Below are positions 33,776 to 44,846 of a stretch of DNA of 64,000 bases, piece after piece. The stretch spans positions 281,361,654 to 281,425,653 of the forward strand of contig CM048747.1 of the NCBI GenBank assembly GCA_026315105.1. The letters are read 5' to 3'. A program made the translations under genes and the position numbers. Every line of letters starts with the position of its first letter. The first letter of the stretch is position 1. The stretch is from Locusta migratoria (Eukaryota; Arthropoda; Insecta; Orthoptera; Acrididae). Under the pieces are notes generated by a model. The model made no database searches. It saw only the letters and a list, made by a program, of their open reading frames with translations, and was not told the origin of the DNA.

Positions 33776-34330
33776 TTGTTGTTGTTGTCGTCGTCGTGGT
33801 CTTCACTCTGTAGACTGGTTTAATGCAGCTCTCCACCTTACTCTATCCTACTGAAGCCTTTTCATGTCAGAATAACTACTGCAACCTACATACTTTTAAA
33901 TCCGCTTACTATATGCTTCTCTTGGTATCCCTATACGGAATTTACCCCCCAGCACTTCCTTCAAATACTAAATTAGTAATCCCCTGATGCCTCAGAATGC
34001 GTCACATCAACCGATCCCTTTTTACTCAAGTGAGGCCACAATTTTCTTTTTTCTCGAATTCTATTCAGCGCCTCCTCGGTAGTAAAAATGACTACTCATA
34101 CAAACTTCAGGAGTATTCAGTAGCACCACATTCCTAAAGGATCAATTCTCTTCTTGTCTGCACTATTTGTTGTCCACGTCTCACTCCCATACAAGGCTAC
34201 ACTCCACACAAATACCTTCTGAAATGACTTCCTGAAATTAAATTTTTTTCTTTCGATGTCAACAAATTTCTCTTCTTCATGAATGCTTTTCTTGCCATTG
34301 CTAGTCTAAATTTTATGTTCTCTACTTCGG
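33776..34330 (-). pseudogene. RTE-type LINE 3' end, antisense
   Basis: Starts on the plus strand with (TTG)n(TCG)n (33777-33806), the reverse of a microsatellite 3' tail. It then runs antisense through sequence of the insect RTE family: TTTAATGCAGCTCTCCA, CCTCCTCGGTAGTAAAAATG, CTCACTCCCATACAAGGC and ACAAATACCTTCTGAAATGA. These lie antisense to the same ORF2 C-terminal region as 22435-22745. It is 5'-truncated and decayed. Confidence 0.82.
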
Positions 34331-34559
34331 TCATCAGGACACCGTCAAATTTCAGCTACACCATAAATGACACAAATTTATAGGTTGTCGATTCAACTAA
34401 ATACATTATTAATGTTAATTACGCACAAAACGTAGAGTTTTCTGTCAAATGTTTCCATGTTATGGAGCAACAATTTCGTCTCAATACTTGCAGTCATCCT
34501 TATTATTAAAATGTTGTTTCCTTTTGTTCTTCTGATGAGAACACTTAAGGAGAAGAAAC

Positions 34560-35539
34560 AGAAATGTACTCTTGCTTTGAACGTCAAATGTGCAAATGTT
34601 TATCGCAATCGTAGGAATGACATTGATATCCCAAAGAAAAGAGCTTTTTCAGTTTTCCACAAATTTTCCTATTTTCTGGCCATGTATTCCAAACTTTTAC
34701 TGCACTCAAACCTTCCTCTCGCTTAGAACGTAGAACGTGCCAAATTTTATCGCAGTGCTATTAATGATATTATTTAGTAGAAAAATCACTTTTTATTTTT
34801 TTAAATTTTCCAATTTGCCGGGAAACTTTTCCAATTTTTTATTTCTTAACAACATTACTCTTGCTGTGAACGTCAAATATGCAAATTTTTTCGCAATCAG
34901 GCGAATGAACGTCATGTGATCAAAATTTTATCACAATCGGATGAATGGTTATCAACTTATAGTGTTGAGTACATTTAAAAACACGTTGAAAAAGGAACTT
35001 GGTTCGCATTTTACGACTTTCCTTTTTAACTATCCCAATTTTTTTACTGAAAACTTTTCAAAGACCATAATGAACCAAACAAATAAAGAATTAGACTTCT
35101 CCGTCGTGCGAATAGGCAGTTATAGTGTTGAATTCAATCGAAAACACATCGAAAAACACACATTTCGTTTTCCGGTAGATTATCCAAAAACTTCATTTCA
35201 TAGAAACCTTCTCCTGTCACGCCGTACTCAACTGTTGCTATTACAACCATCTGAAAACTGACTTTTATTAAAAAAATTGCTTTCGGTATTTCTTAAATTT
35301 TCCTACTTTCCGGGCGACTTTTCCAAATTTTTATTTCATGCAAACCTAACTCTTGCCTTCAACATGAAATGAACAAAATTTTATCGCAATTGAACGAACG
35401 GAAAAGGCTGTTTCAGTTTTTCTCGATTTTCCTCTTTTCCGGACAACTTTTCCATATTTTATCACCGTTTAAACCTTCCCTGGAGTTACACGAATATTTC
35501 AAGTCTAAAATTAGCCAAATGGATGTAGCCGTTCTCGAG

Positions 35540-35585
<46 letters not shown>
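34560..35585. repeat. Degenerate tandem array, unit about 135-145 bp, ending in (TA)n
   Basis: Phrase GAACGTCAAATGTGCAAAT recurs with changes near 34580, 34727, 34868 and 35360. Phrase AAATTTTCC(A/T)ATTTNCCGG recurs near 34665, 34803, 35293 and 35423. It ends in ATGTAGCCGTTCTCGAGTTA and a TA run (35540-35585). Short ORFs here are by-products. Confidence 0.7.
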
Positions 35586-35588
<3 letters not shown>

Positions 35589-36144
35589 TCAGTTAGTTGC
35601 AGATGCGATGGAGAAGGCATTTAGAGTGACATATACACAAAGTCTAGAAAACCGCCAGTCGACAAGTCGCCTGGATTGTAGCGCTTGCCAGAACAGCTGG
35701 TGGGGAGCAGTCACACTGCGACTGCGCTGTGGCCCCCAGCGATTCCCAACAGCGCATGTCCCGTCAACGAACGAGCGCTTGTAGCGCCCATCAGGAGTCT
35801 GTCTCCTCCATTTGGTGTGATCAACGTTACAGAAATGCTTAGGTACTGTCAATAATTTGCTTCTCCTGGACTAATTTACGGAAATCCAGGTTATGTCATT
35901 ATGTTTTCCGTACAAATGTGTCACATATCTCTGAATAATGTGCCTGAACTACAGTATCTAATTTACTATTGCTGTCTTCATTCACTGAAACGACGATAAC
36001 GAGAACAGATAAATTAAATGTGAAATTGCAAAGTACTGTAGTTTGAAAATTGTTCCCGATTCACGGTAAATTTAGCAGAAGAAAGTGCACTTCGCAAAGA
36101 GACATGTTGATACTGGCCTAGGTGCTCGCTGACACCTTTTTTTT
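35586..36144. other. Unassigned
   Basis: Short ORFs on both strands at 35589-35852 lie in a moderately GC-rich patch; no family recognised. Confidence 0.35.
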
Positions 36145-36341
36145 TGTTGTTGTTTGTTAAGCTTAAGGGACTTAACTGCGGGGTCATCATTACCTAAACT
36201 TACAAACTACTTACAAACTACCTTATACTAAAGAAGACACAAATATCCATGCCCAAGGGGGGATTCGAACCAACGACCGTAAAGGCCGTGCAGACTGTGA
36301 CTGGCGCGCAGCATTTCCCTCGGCCACCGCGGCGGGCGCCC
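36145..36341 (-). mobile_element. SINE type A
   Basis: Complete on the minus strand, head near 36341 (GCCCGCCGCGGTGGCCGAG), B box GGTTCGAATCC. Followed by a T run 36342-36357. Confidence 0.92.
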
Positions 36342-37229
36342 TTTTTTTTTTTTTTTTCTTCCATATGTGATGACAGACGAAAACTCACCCTTTTGTTCAA
36401 TTGTTATCCCGTAAAATTCCTTTATTGTTAATTCGTAAATACAATCTAATTGGCATCTCACCTTTTGTTTCCAGATACGTAAACTACGTACTTATGTCAC
36501 TGACAGCATGTTGGTACCCCTGTGCCTCCTAGCAGGTTATACACGGCAACAGAGAGTAAAGCTTAGCACTTCGGCATTCTGTCACCGACGAGCCATACGA
36601 ATAGCCGGCTTTTCAGGGTTTACACACGGTGCATGTGTCTCGTGGGCTTACAGGTCACCAGGTTTATACATGTACCATCGCTCTCCCAACACAAAAGGCA
36701 AAAGGGGCTCATTTACGTTCAACTGTCACGTGAGGGTGAAACAACACGGCGTCAGTGTGTACGACATCGACGAGAGTAAAGATGTATGATTAGCTGCGTC
36801 AAAGCAGCTTTACGGAGAACATTCACACGGACAAGATCCGTTGGTCACAAACGACGGGCGAACTTCACGACACCACATGAGCTAGCACTGTAATTACCCT
36901 ACCGACAGCGGGCTGTCCAAGGCAAAACTACTGCAGTGGCGAAGATGGAAGGACTTAAGGTACGTTTCAGAATTATCTATGGACCATGCGAACAACGATC
37001 GTTATAGCAGTACTTCGTCATAGAATGGCTACAGTGCCGTCGCTTTCATATACAGGACGTCGACGATCGCAGGCATATATTGCTTTTGCACTTGTGCCTT
37101 TACCCATCACTATCGCAATTCCTATATGGAAGACCAAACTGATAGCGCGAGACTTGCGAAAGGTCTTCGAGAACGCTGATGGCAAAACATTCCTTTGTGT
37201 ATGACCTTATGACAAAAATTATCGTGGTT
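36342..37229. other. Unassigned; possible upstream part of LINE at 37230
   Basis: Includes a 93-codon plus-strand ORF (36508-36789) with no motif I recognise. Its position and codon use would allow it to be LINE sequence, but I cannot show this. Confidence 0.3.
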
Positions 37230-38115
37230 CATCTGTATGCAACGCTAAAGCATGGTACACTGAATAAAACTCCTACAAAAGACGGGTTCCCTCATAAGGT
37301 CTGTGCTACCTTTGTCACACAAATGTGACGGACGTGGATGCATATGTACAGCAAACATGGCAGCTAATGCACAAGTGCCAACCTTTACTGAAGGTACTTT
37401 CGTTACAAAAACCATGTGATGGTCGCACACCAGAAGACTACATACCATTGACATTACTGAACGTAAATTAGAAGTCATTTGCACGCAACCTGCGTCGCCG
37501 CCATCAAGTGTCAATAAGAGACGAAATACAAGATCATTTACGTCAAGGTAGGCAGAGCCACATACACAAGGCATTTGGACCTATGGGACATGGAGCTCTG
37601 ATTTCGGCTTTACGAGTACCCCTAGTGATAGTGGATTTCGATCACCCTTTAGAGAGAGTGGATCATTTGTATTTAGGTGCAGTCATGGAATAACAAATGG
37701 GAATCCTCTCGTATTTATGTACATTATCTCGCCTTTGATTCACTGAAACCTACGGCCACAGTGCGACAAGGCTGCTCCCTATTGGCCACCTTATTTTCTC
37801 TTGAGCCCTGAAGGCATCCAACCGGGGGACGCATTCCAAGCGGCTTCTTGACTGCGAAACAGTGACAGGTAGTGTTACTGACCTACAGAAGATCCGATAT
37901 AGGAAAGATGGCATAGGAGTGCACCAGGGTTGGCAGTTCCCGATACTGAGGTCCCTACTCTCCAGTGATTGGGTGTGCTGCTACGTTGAAGTATACGACG
38001 TAAAGCGTTAGACAATTAGGACAACTAATGAAGCAGCTCCATAGATCAGTACGGCCCACATTGCATGGAAAAGACTTGCTTCAGCGCACATAGTACGTCA
38101 ACGTCCATTTAGATG
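37230..38115 (+). pseudogene. Non-LTR retrotransposon RT, frameshifted
   Basis: Plus-strand pieces in several frames give TPEDYIPLTLLNVN (about 37430), RNLRRRHQVSIRDEI, then ALRVPLVIVDFDHPLERVDH (37605-37665; catalytic Asp in VDFDH), and TATVRQGCSLLATLFSL (about 37755). These are successive RT blocks of a LINE in which DFDxAFDRVDH and VRQGCPLSA are usual. The YADD block is not seen. Clade not assigned. Confidence 0.8.
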
Positions 38116-38184
38116 AAGAAAAAAAGTTTGCTATGCGAACAAACTACGAGATCCGGTGAGGTATCATACACATTATACATATAA

Positions 38185-39434
38185 TAAAATATTTTATTCA
38201 GATATGAGTTACAACGGCAAATTTTTGGTGATACAATACCATATTTTGCTATCTAAACTCTTCACTTGAGGTTCATAGGGCGTTTACGTAGAGTGGGGCA
38301 CCATGGGCCAACCATAATAGTGAAAGTCATTCTCGTTGCTCTCTTATATGATGTGTGATCAGCCAATGCAGGGATATTTGGCCATTCTTCCTTGAGTGCA
38401 ACATCCAGCTCCGTAACGGTTGTGGGAGGTGCTGGTCTGGCTGCAGTGCGTCTGCCAGCTTCATCCCAGACATTCTGAACCGGGTTTAAGTCCGGTGAAC
38501 AAGCTGACAACTCCATTCGTTCAGTTCCCACAGCTTCATATATGTTCTTTACTAGTGTCTTTTGAAACGAACGATATCATCCACCAGAAGGAGCCCATTT
38601 CCTGTGGCACCATCATAGGGCACAACAAAAGGTCGAATAATTTCCTCTCAGGACACTCAAAGCGCGATTCTGAACGACATAGAGATCCGTGCGTCCACCA
38701 ATACTGACTCCTGCCCTCATAATTCGTCCACACCCGTGATTCCTGCACATAAGCAGGATTGTTCCAAGTTCTCTACAGATGAGCGAACGACGATTGTCCG
38801 TCTTAACACTAAACCTTGGGATGCACACCATAGACCTCCGTGCGTAGAGGCCACATTCCTGAAGGCGATTTCGGACTTTTTGTATTGATACTGCGCGTCG
38901 TGTTGCTGCCACGAGGCCGCGTTGCAGCTGAGTTGCTGTCTCGACCGGCTGTTAACCAGAGGAAACGGCCATATCTTGCTGATGTGATCCGCGAACGACC
39001 TTGTCTTTGTCTTCTTTTAAAGGTTCGTACCGCCTGAAGTCGTATCCTGGTACTGGAAATTACACTAACTCACTACGATACCTGCAGACACCTCTCTCTG
39101 TGTGTATACCGCTTCCAAACTTTGTATTGGTCTCCGGCCTACAGCTTCGGGTAAGTAACGTTGTTTTTGCATGGCACTACCTGCTCACTACACTGTCTGA
39201 ACGCAACGGCTTGTGTATTTCGTTTGGTAGAGTAAGTACAACACCAACCCTGTCTGCGTATGATGTCTTATGTCCCACCCCGTCTGCCCTTTCTGTTAGG
39301 ACCACTATCTCGCTTTTCGTAATATTTTTGTCGCCACTCCGTAGAAACTGCAGAAACACGTCGAACCATTTTAGTTAATTCTGCCAATGACAATACTTCA
39401 GTAACTAGAATTCTCAACTCACCTATTGTTTTGT
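38185..39434 (-). pseudogene. Tc1-like transposase remnant
   Basis: On the minus strand: RNRLQECGLYARRS (HTH region), a degraded TDESR block, GGRTDLYVVQNRALSV, MMVPQEMGSFWWM where DDNARPH is expected, and ERMELSACSPDLNPVQNVWD (codon at 38475-38477). The catalytic Glu of NPVEHVWD is Gln. This is the same family as 11530-12125 and 53750-55790. A SINE sits at its 5' edge. Confidence 0.87.
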
Positions 39435-39445
39435 CCGGCGTATGT

Positions 39446-39643
39446 TTCAAATTCAAATGTTTGTATAGCTTATGGGACTTAACTACGGGTCATCAGTCCC
39501 TAAACTTACAAACTACTTATGAACTAGCTAGTCCTAAGGACGGCACAAATATCCATGCCCGAAGGGGGATTCGAACCTCCGAGCGTAGTGGCCGTGCAGA
39601 CCGTGACTGGAGCTCCTCAGTCCTCTCGGCCACCGCGGCCGGC
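39446..39643 (-). mobile_element. SINE type A
   Basis: Complete minus-strand copy; 11-bp duplication with one mismatch (CCGGCGTATGT 39435-39445; CCGGTGTATGT 39644-39654). Confidence 0.93.
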
Positions 39644-40038
39644 CCGGTGTATGTGACGGCTTACTTATAGCAGACTCGATTGTCTTGCAATCTAATATTT
39701 CAAGGCTAGATCAGAGGTTTAAGGATTATGGTATGAAATCAACATTTCCAAAACGAAAGTGAGAAAGAGATTTAAACAGATTCCGTGGAAATAGGAAGAA
39801 CAAAGAACAGGTGGGCACTTTCAAGAACTAAGGATATATTATCTCACAGGATGGCAGCATAGAAGTGGAATCAAGGTGCAGCAAAAATAATGCAGTGAGT
39901 GCTCAGCTACGATCTACTGTCTTCTGCAAGAAGGAAGTGATTATGAATACTAAGTTACCCGTGCACTGTTCTATCTTTCGACCAGCTTTGGGGTCTCGGA
40001 GTGAAATCTGGGTGGATACAGGTTACCTTATCAATAAG

Positions 40039-40188
40039 CAATTCTAAACATGGCTGTTAAAGACAACAACCGTTCGTTGAAATATAAAATAATCATTTTA
40101 AAAACAGCTCTTCGGTTGCGAAAGTTTTGGTAAAAATATTTACCACAACTTTCGGAACCGAAGACCTGTTTTTAAAGTGGTTTTTATA
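40039..40188. mobile_element. Short palindromic retroposon in RTE
   Basis: A perfect 12-bp duplication CTTATCAATAAG (40027-40038; 40189-40200) flanks 150 bp whose right part is a fold-back (40094-40178: CTCTTCGGTTGCGAAAG and CTTTCGGAACCGAAGAC). The tip sequence resembles the stem II/GAAA part of a hammerhead but lacks the CUGANGA box. Confidence 0.78.
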
Positions 40189-40386
40189 CTTATCAATAAG
40201 GTTGACGCTACAGATATGCAATCATTAAGGATCATTGGAAGTATTAATAAATATAAACAATGGCAGGAGGGTGTCCATAATGAGAAATCAAATAAAATTT
40301 TAACAACACCGTAGATGTAACACTTAGAGCGAACAGGCTGAGATGATTGGGTCATGTTACACGTATGGGAAAGGCAAGGTCACAAA

Positions 40387-40552
40387 ATCAAATCAAATGT
40401 TTGTAGAGCTTATGGGATTTAACTACGGGTCATCAGTCCCTAAATTTACTAACTACTTATGAACTAGCTAATACTAAGGATGGCACAAATATCCATTCCC
40501 GAGGGGGGATTCAAATCCCCGACCATAGTGGACGTGCAGACCATGACTGGAG
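40387..40552 (-). mobile_element. SINE type A, 5'-truncated
   Basis: Tail, body and B box are present (rev. GGATTTGAATCCCCCCTCG); the head beyond CAGTCATGGTC is missing. Confidence 0.9.
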
Positions 40553-40693
40553 AAATTTTATCAGGGGGACTATGCTCAAGACTGAACGCTGAAAGGCAAG
40601 AAATGATAATTATGATGATGATAGCACTGCATATTTGTTATGTTATGTTTACAGGATTAAATAAAAATAAAACAATATATCAAATGTTTCACC

Positions 40694-40729
40694 GACGTTT
40701 TGGCCACTATTGCAAGCGGCCTTCTTCTG
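40694..40729 (-). ncRNA. Hammerhead-like core, left terminal repeat
   Basis: Minus strand CAGAAGA, A, GGCC stem, loop, GGCC, AAAACGTC. One substitution (A for G in GAAA) probably inactivates it. Confidence 0.45.
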
Positions 40730-40787
40730 AGTGTCACGTTTACTGTTGGATGAGGGAAACCTGGGGTCTTAAATATTAAATGTTGCC

Positions 40788-41405
40788 ATGGAGTATACCG
40801 AAAAGATACCAGCACAGGCAAGTACCTTCACGCAACTTGCGTCATCCTACGGAAAAGAAGTCCGTGCTTTACACTCTAAGAGGGCCTATCGGATTAGCGA
40901 TGAACAATACCTGAAGGTAGAATTACAAAACCTCAGGTCCATCTTCAACGCAAACGGTTATGGGAGGACGATTGAGCAAACTATGACAACTAATGATGGA
41001 AATAAAAGAGAAGAGCAAAAGGAAGAACAAAAAATCGCCCTATTGCCATATGTACCGATCGAGTGAGCAAATTGTTTCGTCGAGAGGGCATCAAACCTAT
41101 ATTTCGCAGCAACAATAAAATAAGAGATATCCTAGGTTCAATGAAGGACAAAACTCATAAGTTGCACACAGCCGGAGTCTATGAAATAGGCTGTGAGTGC
41201 GTCCAGGTGTACATTGGAGAAACTGGGCGGGCGATTAACACAAGGATAGCCGAGCACGACAGGTACATTCCGCTGGGACAGCATACGAAGTCGGCAGTAG
41301 CTGAACACCAGGAAGAGTGCGGCAAATAGATAGGTTTTCTGGAAGTCATTGTACTGGCAAAACAACCCCTCACTTTGAAGACGCAAATCAGGGAATCAAT
41401 ATAAA
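40788..41405 (+). pseudogene. Penelope ORF: RT C-terminus and GIY-YIG endonuclease
   Basis: The first open frame (40788-41066) has EVRALHSKRAYRISDEQYLK and LRSIFNANGY, the thumb-side end of a Penelope RT. The next frame (41063-41329) starts SKLFRREGIKPIFRSNNKIR and holds the GIY-YIG domain: GVY at residues 38-40, Cys44 and Cys46, YIGETGR at 50-56, Arg61 and His65, followed by AVAEHQEECGK. A stop at 41329 and a shift separate it from the conserved end (AKQPLTLKTQIRESI; KRPGNIGREYGCRLP). The domain nicks target DNA to prime insertion in this class. The catalytic residues look intact but the protein is not continuous. Confidence 0.9.
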
Positions 41406-41761
41406 TAGCTAAGCGACCAGGAAATATTGGCAGAGAATACGGGTGTAGACTTCCGGCGTCTTGGCTGCCCGCAGTAGCAGCACTTCGCGACATCTCGCGC
41501 AGTGCAGTCCACAGGGGCCCACATAGCCCGGAGACAACAGCAAACAGCACGCTCTAGCCGGCGCTAGGCATCAGCTCCTCAGTCGCCAGTTTCAACCAAT
41601 GGCAAACGTTAATGTAAACACCAATCCAGGTCTTCCTTTCCCACTAATAGGAATAAATAAAGCATACAACAATGAAAAAGAGCTGAAACCACAATCATAA
41701 CTGGCAAAATGTAATATTTAAGACCCCAGCTTTCCCTCATCCAGCAGTAAACGTGACACCC

Positions 41762-41797
41762 CAGAAGAAGGCCGCTTGCAATAGTGGCCGAAATGTC
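41762..41797 (+). ncRNA. Hammerhead-like core, right terminal repeat
   Basis: CAGAAGA, A, stem GGCC (41770-41773) with GGCC (41786-41789), GAAATGTC. In the consensus of the three copies here the boxes become C(U/A)GAAGA...GAAACGUC with stem III ACGU. Confidence 0.55.
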
Positions 41798-41859
41798 GGT
41801 GAAACATTTGATATATTGACGATGCGGTCCCAATACCCAGAAGAGTTTTATCAACAACG

Positions 41860-42438
41860 GCCGCGGAAACCTTCGTTTAGATTAGTTTATAAAAATAAAA
41901 TAGGTAAATAAACCATTTCACTCTTTGGAGTATCTTCCCCGCAGCCCCACGAACGGGGCAGAGCAGAGGAGAGATTGTAGTGAGTCCTTGCTTAGCGGCC
42001 GTTGCCATCTTGCTGTGTAATGCGTTCGACAAAACTTAATAATCGTGATATTAAAAGACACCTCGCGACTCCTTAAATTTGGTATAAAAATCGTGAGATC
42101 AGTAACGTGTAATGACTACATCGGGAGCCATGTCTGCCTAGAAAAATTTATTTCAAAAATATAGAGGCAACTACCCGTCAATATCGACCTTCTGATAATT
42201 ACTTCTTTTTTAACAAATAGCACAATGGTACAAACAACTTCACAGGGAATTGACAAAACATTTAAAGACAGGATATTTTTTACATGAATGAATACTGCTT
42301 ACAACTTCAAAAGCAATTAATTAAAGGTGCATTTAACACCTGTCATCACTGACACGCTTAATTTGGAAATTGAAATGGGATAAATACAGCACGATAATCA
42401 GACATCAACACAAACAGCACACCGTCCAGAAGGTTGGC
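41860..42438. other. Unassigned
   Basis: No recognisable gene or repeat. Confidence 0.4.
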
Positions 42439-42634
42439 CGGACCACAACCACCTAGAGAGAATGCCGGGGCGCTCTCGTGTGACGTCAGGCAGAGCAGGT
42501 TGCGCGCGCATAACTCGCTGCTTCGGCATAGTGGGCCATGCCCCAGCGGTACAGTCAGCTATGCGCGCGCCACCTGCTCTGCCTGACGTCACACGATAGA
42601 GCCGCGGCCTTCTCTCTAGGTGGTGTTGGCCGGA
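42439..42634. repeat. GC-rich palindrome with two TGACGTCA sites
   Basis: Inverted arms of about 78 bp (CACCTAGAGAGAATGCCGGG / its mirror; GGCAGAGCAGGTTGCGCGCG / its mirror) around a 40-bp centre. The 8-bp palindrome TGACGTCA, the CREB/ATF consensus site, is intact in both arms (42481-42488, 42584-42591). Confidence 0.8.
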
Positions 42635-42639
42635 CACCC

Positions 42640-43335
42640 TCACGTCCAAACAAGATCTGCGCCGCGGCGTCACGTTAAAGAGGCTACTGATTTCGAAACC
42701 AAACCCTAAATGGGAGCCAATTCTATGAAATACTAAGGCTGTGCATATGCCACCATGGGACTGATACTATTCAGTTGTGGATGTACTGGGTGACAATTAT
42801 TGAACAGTATGAAATTAGGTCGTCGTGACTTCTGAACGGTTTATTTTAGGACTTTCACACTGAACGATTGGACACGATGCATGGTCGGAAATAATATTCA
42901 CTTGCGCACACGCCTTGTTGTCGGCCATTTTCAAGAAAATGTCATGGTACAGAGCCTGAGTGTAGAGCGCTTGTGAAGATCTATTATACGAGCAATAACA
43001 GCCCAACTACAACTTAAAGGGCGCTTGCGACCGAGTTCAAGCCGAATACAGCCGGTTAAAAGTGTCATATAAATTTAGAATTTGATTCGCAAATTTGAGG
43101 GAACGGCTAATGCTCGTGTGACAGTGGTGGCAATGTCGTTAGTCCGAACAGGGTGAAAACGCCTGAAAACATCGAGAAAACACCCACTGTATTTCAAACC
43201 ACCCTAGAAAATCAATCAGACCACCCGCACAACAGATGTATATCAACCGGGAGACACTACGACGAATGTTAGAACCAGCATGTTTTCCCATACAACATTC
43301 AAACCCGTCAGCTATTAAGCCTGTGGGGCATGGAA
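42640..43335. other. Unassigned, probably upstream part of the next element
   Basis: No motif recognised; may include decayed N-terminal mariner sequence. Confidence 0.3.
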
Positions 43336-43339
43336 TAGG

Positions 43340-43946
43340 GGTTATGTTTCGCCAACACTGATATGTACAGAATATACGAGCAGGACTTTGATGTGAGTAT
43401 GATACGTTTTAGCGACAGAGAATCCGTATTTCACGATCGGAAAGTCTCTTTACCCTGTGACTGTGTGTTGTGGAATTTCAAATCATGTTCAATAGGTGCT
43501 ATATATCTAGATGGCAAGGAGACTACCGAACGGAAAGTGAAAGTGCTTATCAAAATTGCCCCTGGGAAGAAGTGGTACATCCAAGACTCACCTCCACCCT
43601 ATAGACGCAGGGAAGTGTTTGATTTCGTGGAGGAGCACTTTTCGGACGATGTTGTGACTGGGGAACCGATATGAGACTGGAATGGTCTTCGATTGGCCAT
43701 CATATTCTCGGTATGTGAACACATGCGACTCCTTTTTTGTGGAGCTGTATTAAATGCAAGGTGTACAGCAATAATACCCAATCCTTTGCTGAGCTACAAA
43801 CAGCCATCAAGGAGGTGATTGACAAGATAGATGTTACGACACATAAGCCGGTGCAACAGAATCTGGGTAATCGTCTGGGCCACACCATGCAGAAGGCAGG
43901 CATGTCGAACATGTCCTATATAGGAATATCTGTACTGATTGAATAA
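43340..43946 (+). pseudogene. Mariner-type transposase, internally deleted
   Basis: A 103-codon open frame from 43363 holds MIRFSDRESVFHDRKV (Asp18 = first catalytic Asp; usual form FSDEAxFH), CDCVLWNF, and WYIQDSPPPYRRREVFDFVE (Asp75 = second Asp; usual QDGAPPHY). Only 57 residues separate the two, too few for this family, so a central deletion is likely. After a stop at 43674 and a shift, MWSCIKCKVYSNNTQSFAEL and IDVTTHKPVQQNLGNRLGHT give the C-terminus. The third catalytic motif (SPDLTPxDFFLW) is degraded to the WSC remnant. Confidence 0.85.
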
Positions 43947-43974
43947 ATTGTGTGCGTGCGGTAGTTTGTAAGTA

Positions 43975-44176
43975 ATTTAAAAATGTTTGTTAAGCTTATG
44001 GGACTTAACTGCGGTCTCATCAGTCCCTAAATTTACAAACTACTTGTCAACTACCTTATAATAAAGACAACACAAACATCCATGCTGCCCGAGGGTGGGA
44101 TTCGAACCCCGACGGAGAACGGCCTCGTTCATCGGAGCATAGCGTCTCAATGCGCTCTGTCGCTCCGCCGAGGCTG
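43975..44176 (-). mobile_element. SINE, type A variant
   Basis: Tail and body as type A, but the head differs: minus strand GCCTCGGCGGAGCGACAGAG and GAACGAGGCCGTTCTCCGTC before the B box GGTTCGAATCC. Same variant at 45036. Confidence 0.88.
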
Positions 44177-44518
44177 CTAATTCACGTTTGTTTCATATAC
44201 TTCAATAATTGTCAAGGCCTCACACAAAGTGTTTAAAGGCACTGGACCAAACAGACATGGCCTGGAGCCGAACCGACGCAAGCGTTAGTGGGTGCTTCAG
44301 ACGCGACGCGAAGCCGGGCTACATCAAAGAGGCAGGCACACGGGGCAGACAGCTATGGGCATCCGCAAGCCAACACACGTGTTCAAGCCCCGACCACCCC
44401 ACATTAGAAAACGCACAAAAAGCGCATGGTCAGAACATTCTAAATCAAATTTAGATTCTAATAAAACCTATATGACACTAATTAAGGTGTTGAATATGGA
44501 ATGAAACGTACCTCAAAC
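44177..44518. other. Unassigned
   Basis: Two overlapping short ORFs; no motif recognised. Confidence 0.35.
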
Positions 44519-44530
44519 ATTAATCATCAT

Positions 44531-44815
44531 TCAACTTCATGGCAAATTAAAATTATGTGCCGGAACCCGGACTCGAACCTGGGACCTTTGCTATAGGCGT
44601 GTAAGGGTTCTAGCGACTGAGCTATCCCAACACGGCTCACGGTCCGTCGTCACAGCTTTACTTCTGCCAGTACCTCGCCTAGCTCAGTCGGTAGAGCGCT
44701 TGCCCGCGAAAGGCAAAGGTCCAAAGTTCGAGTCTCAGTTCTGCACCCAATTTTAATCTGCCAGGAAGTTTCATATCAGCGCACAGTCCGCTGCCGAGTG
44801 TTAGTTTCATTCTGG
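44531..44815. mobile_element. Twin-tRNA-like retroposon, both modules clear
   Basis: 12-bp duplication with one mismatch (ATTAATCATCAT 44519-44530; ATTACTCATCAT 44816-44827). Left module is minus strand (GAACCTGGGACC; GCGACTGAGCTATCCC). Right module is plus strand with A box TAGCTCAGTCGG and B box AGTTCGAGTCTC. Ends with the TTTCATTCTGGA tail. Confidence 0.88.
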
Positions 44816-44846
44816 ATTACTCATCATATATAATATTTCTCATCGG

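Larger units (their letters stand above)
39690..40622 (+). pseudogene. RTE-type LINE 3' part with microsatellite tail, twice interrupted
   Basis: The plus strand reads DYGMKSTFPKRK-like sequence, then YIISQDGSIEVESRCSKNNA and SRSEIWVDTGYL (ORF2 C-terminal). After an inserted palindrome (40039-40188) it continues to RANRLR-LGHVTRMGKARS (40325-40385). After an inserted SINE (40387-40552) it resumes at GGGGGACTATGCTCAAGACT and ends in a (GAT)n-like tail near 40622. Stops and shifts throughout. Confidence 0.8.
40667..41850 (+). mobile_element. Penelope-like element with inverted terminal repeats, RT core deleted
   Basis: The left end (40667-40790) is the inverted copy of 41699-41806: both contain GCAAGCGGCCTTCTTC or its complement and CCCCAG(C/G)TTTCCCTCATCC. 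Between them lie the RT C-terminus and the GIY-YIG endonuclease, while the RT catalytic core is missing. Known: Penelope elements carry repeated terminal sequences in direct or inverted order. Terminal repeats of the same family are at 22754-23160. Confidence 0.85.

Noticed and set aside
36508..36789. 93-codon plus-strand ORF as a gene
   Set aside because: No motif, no start or splice support, and it lies next to LINE sequence.
43363..43674. 103-codon ORF as an intact host protein
   Set aside because: Contains both mariner Asp motifs at a spacing too short for a working enzyme and is followed by more transposase sequence in another frame.
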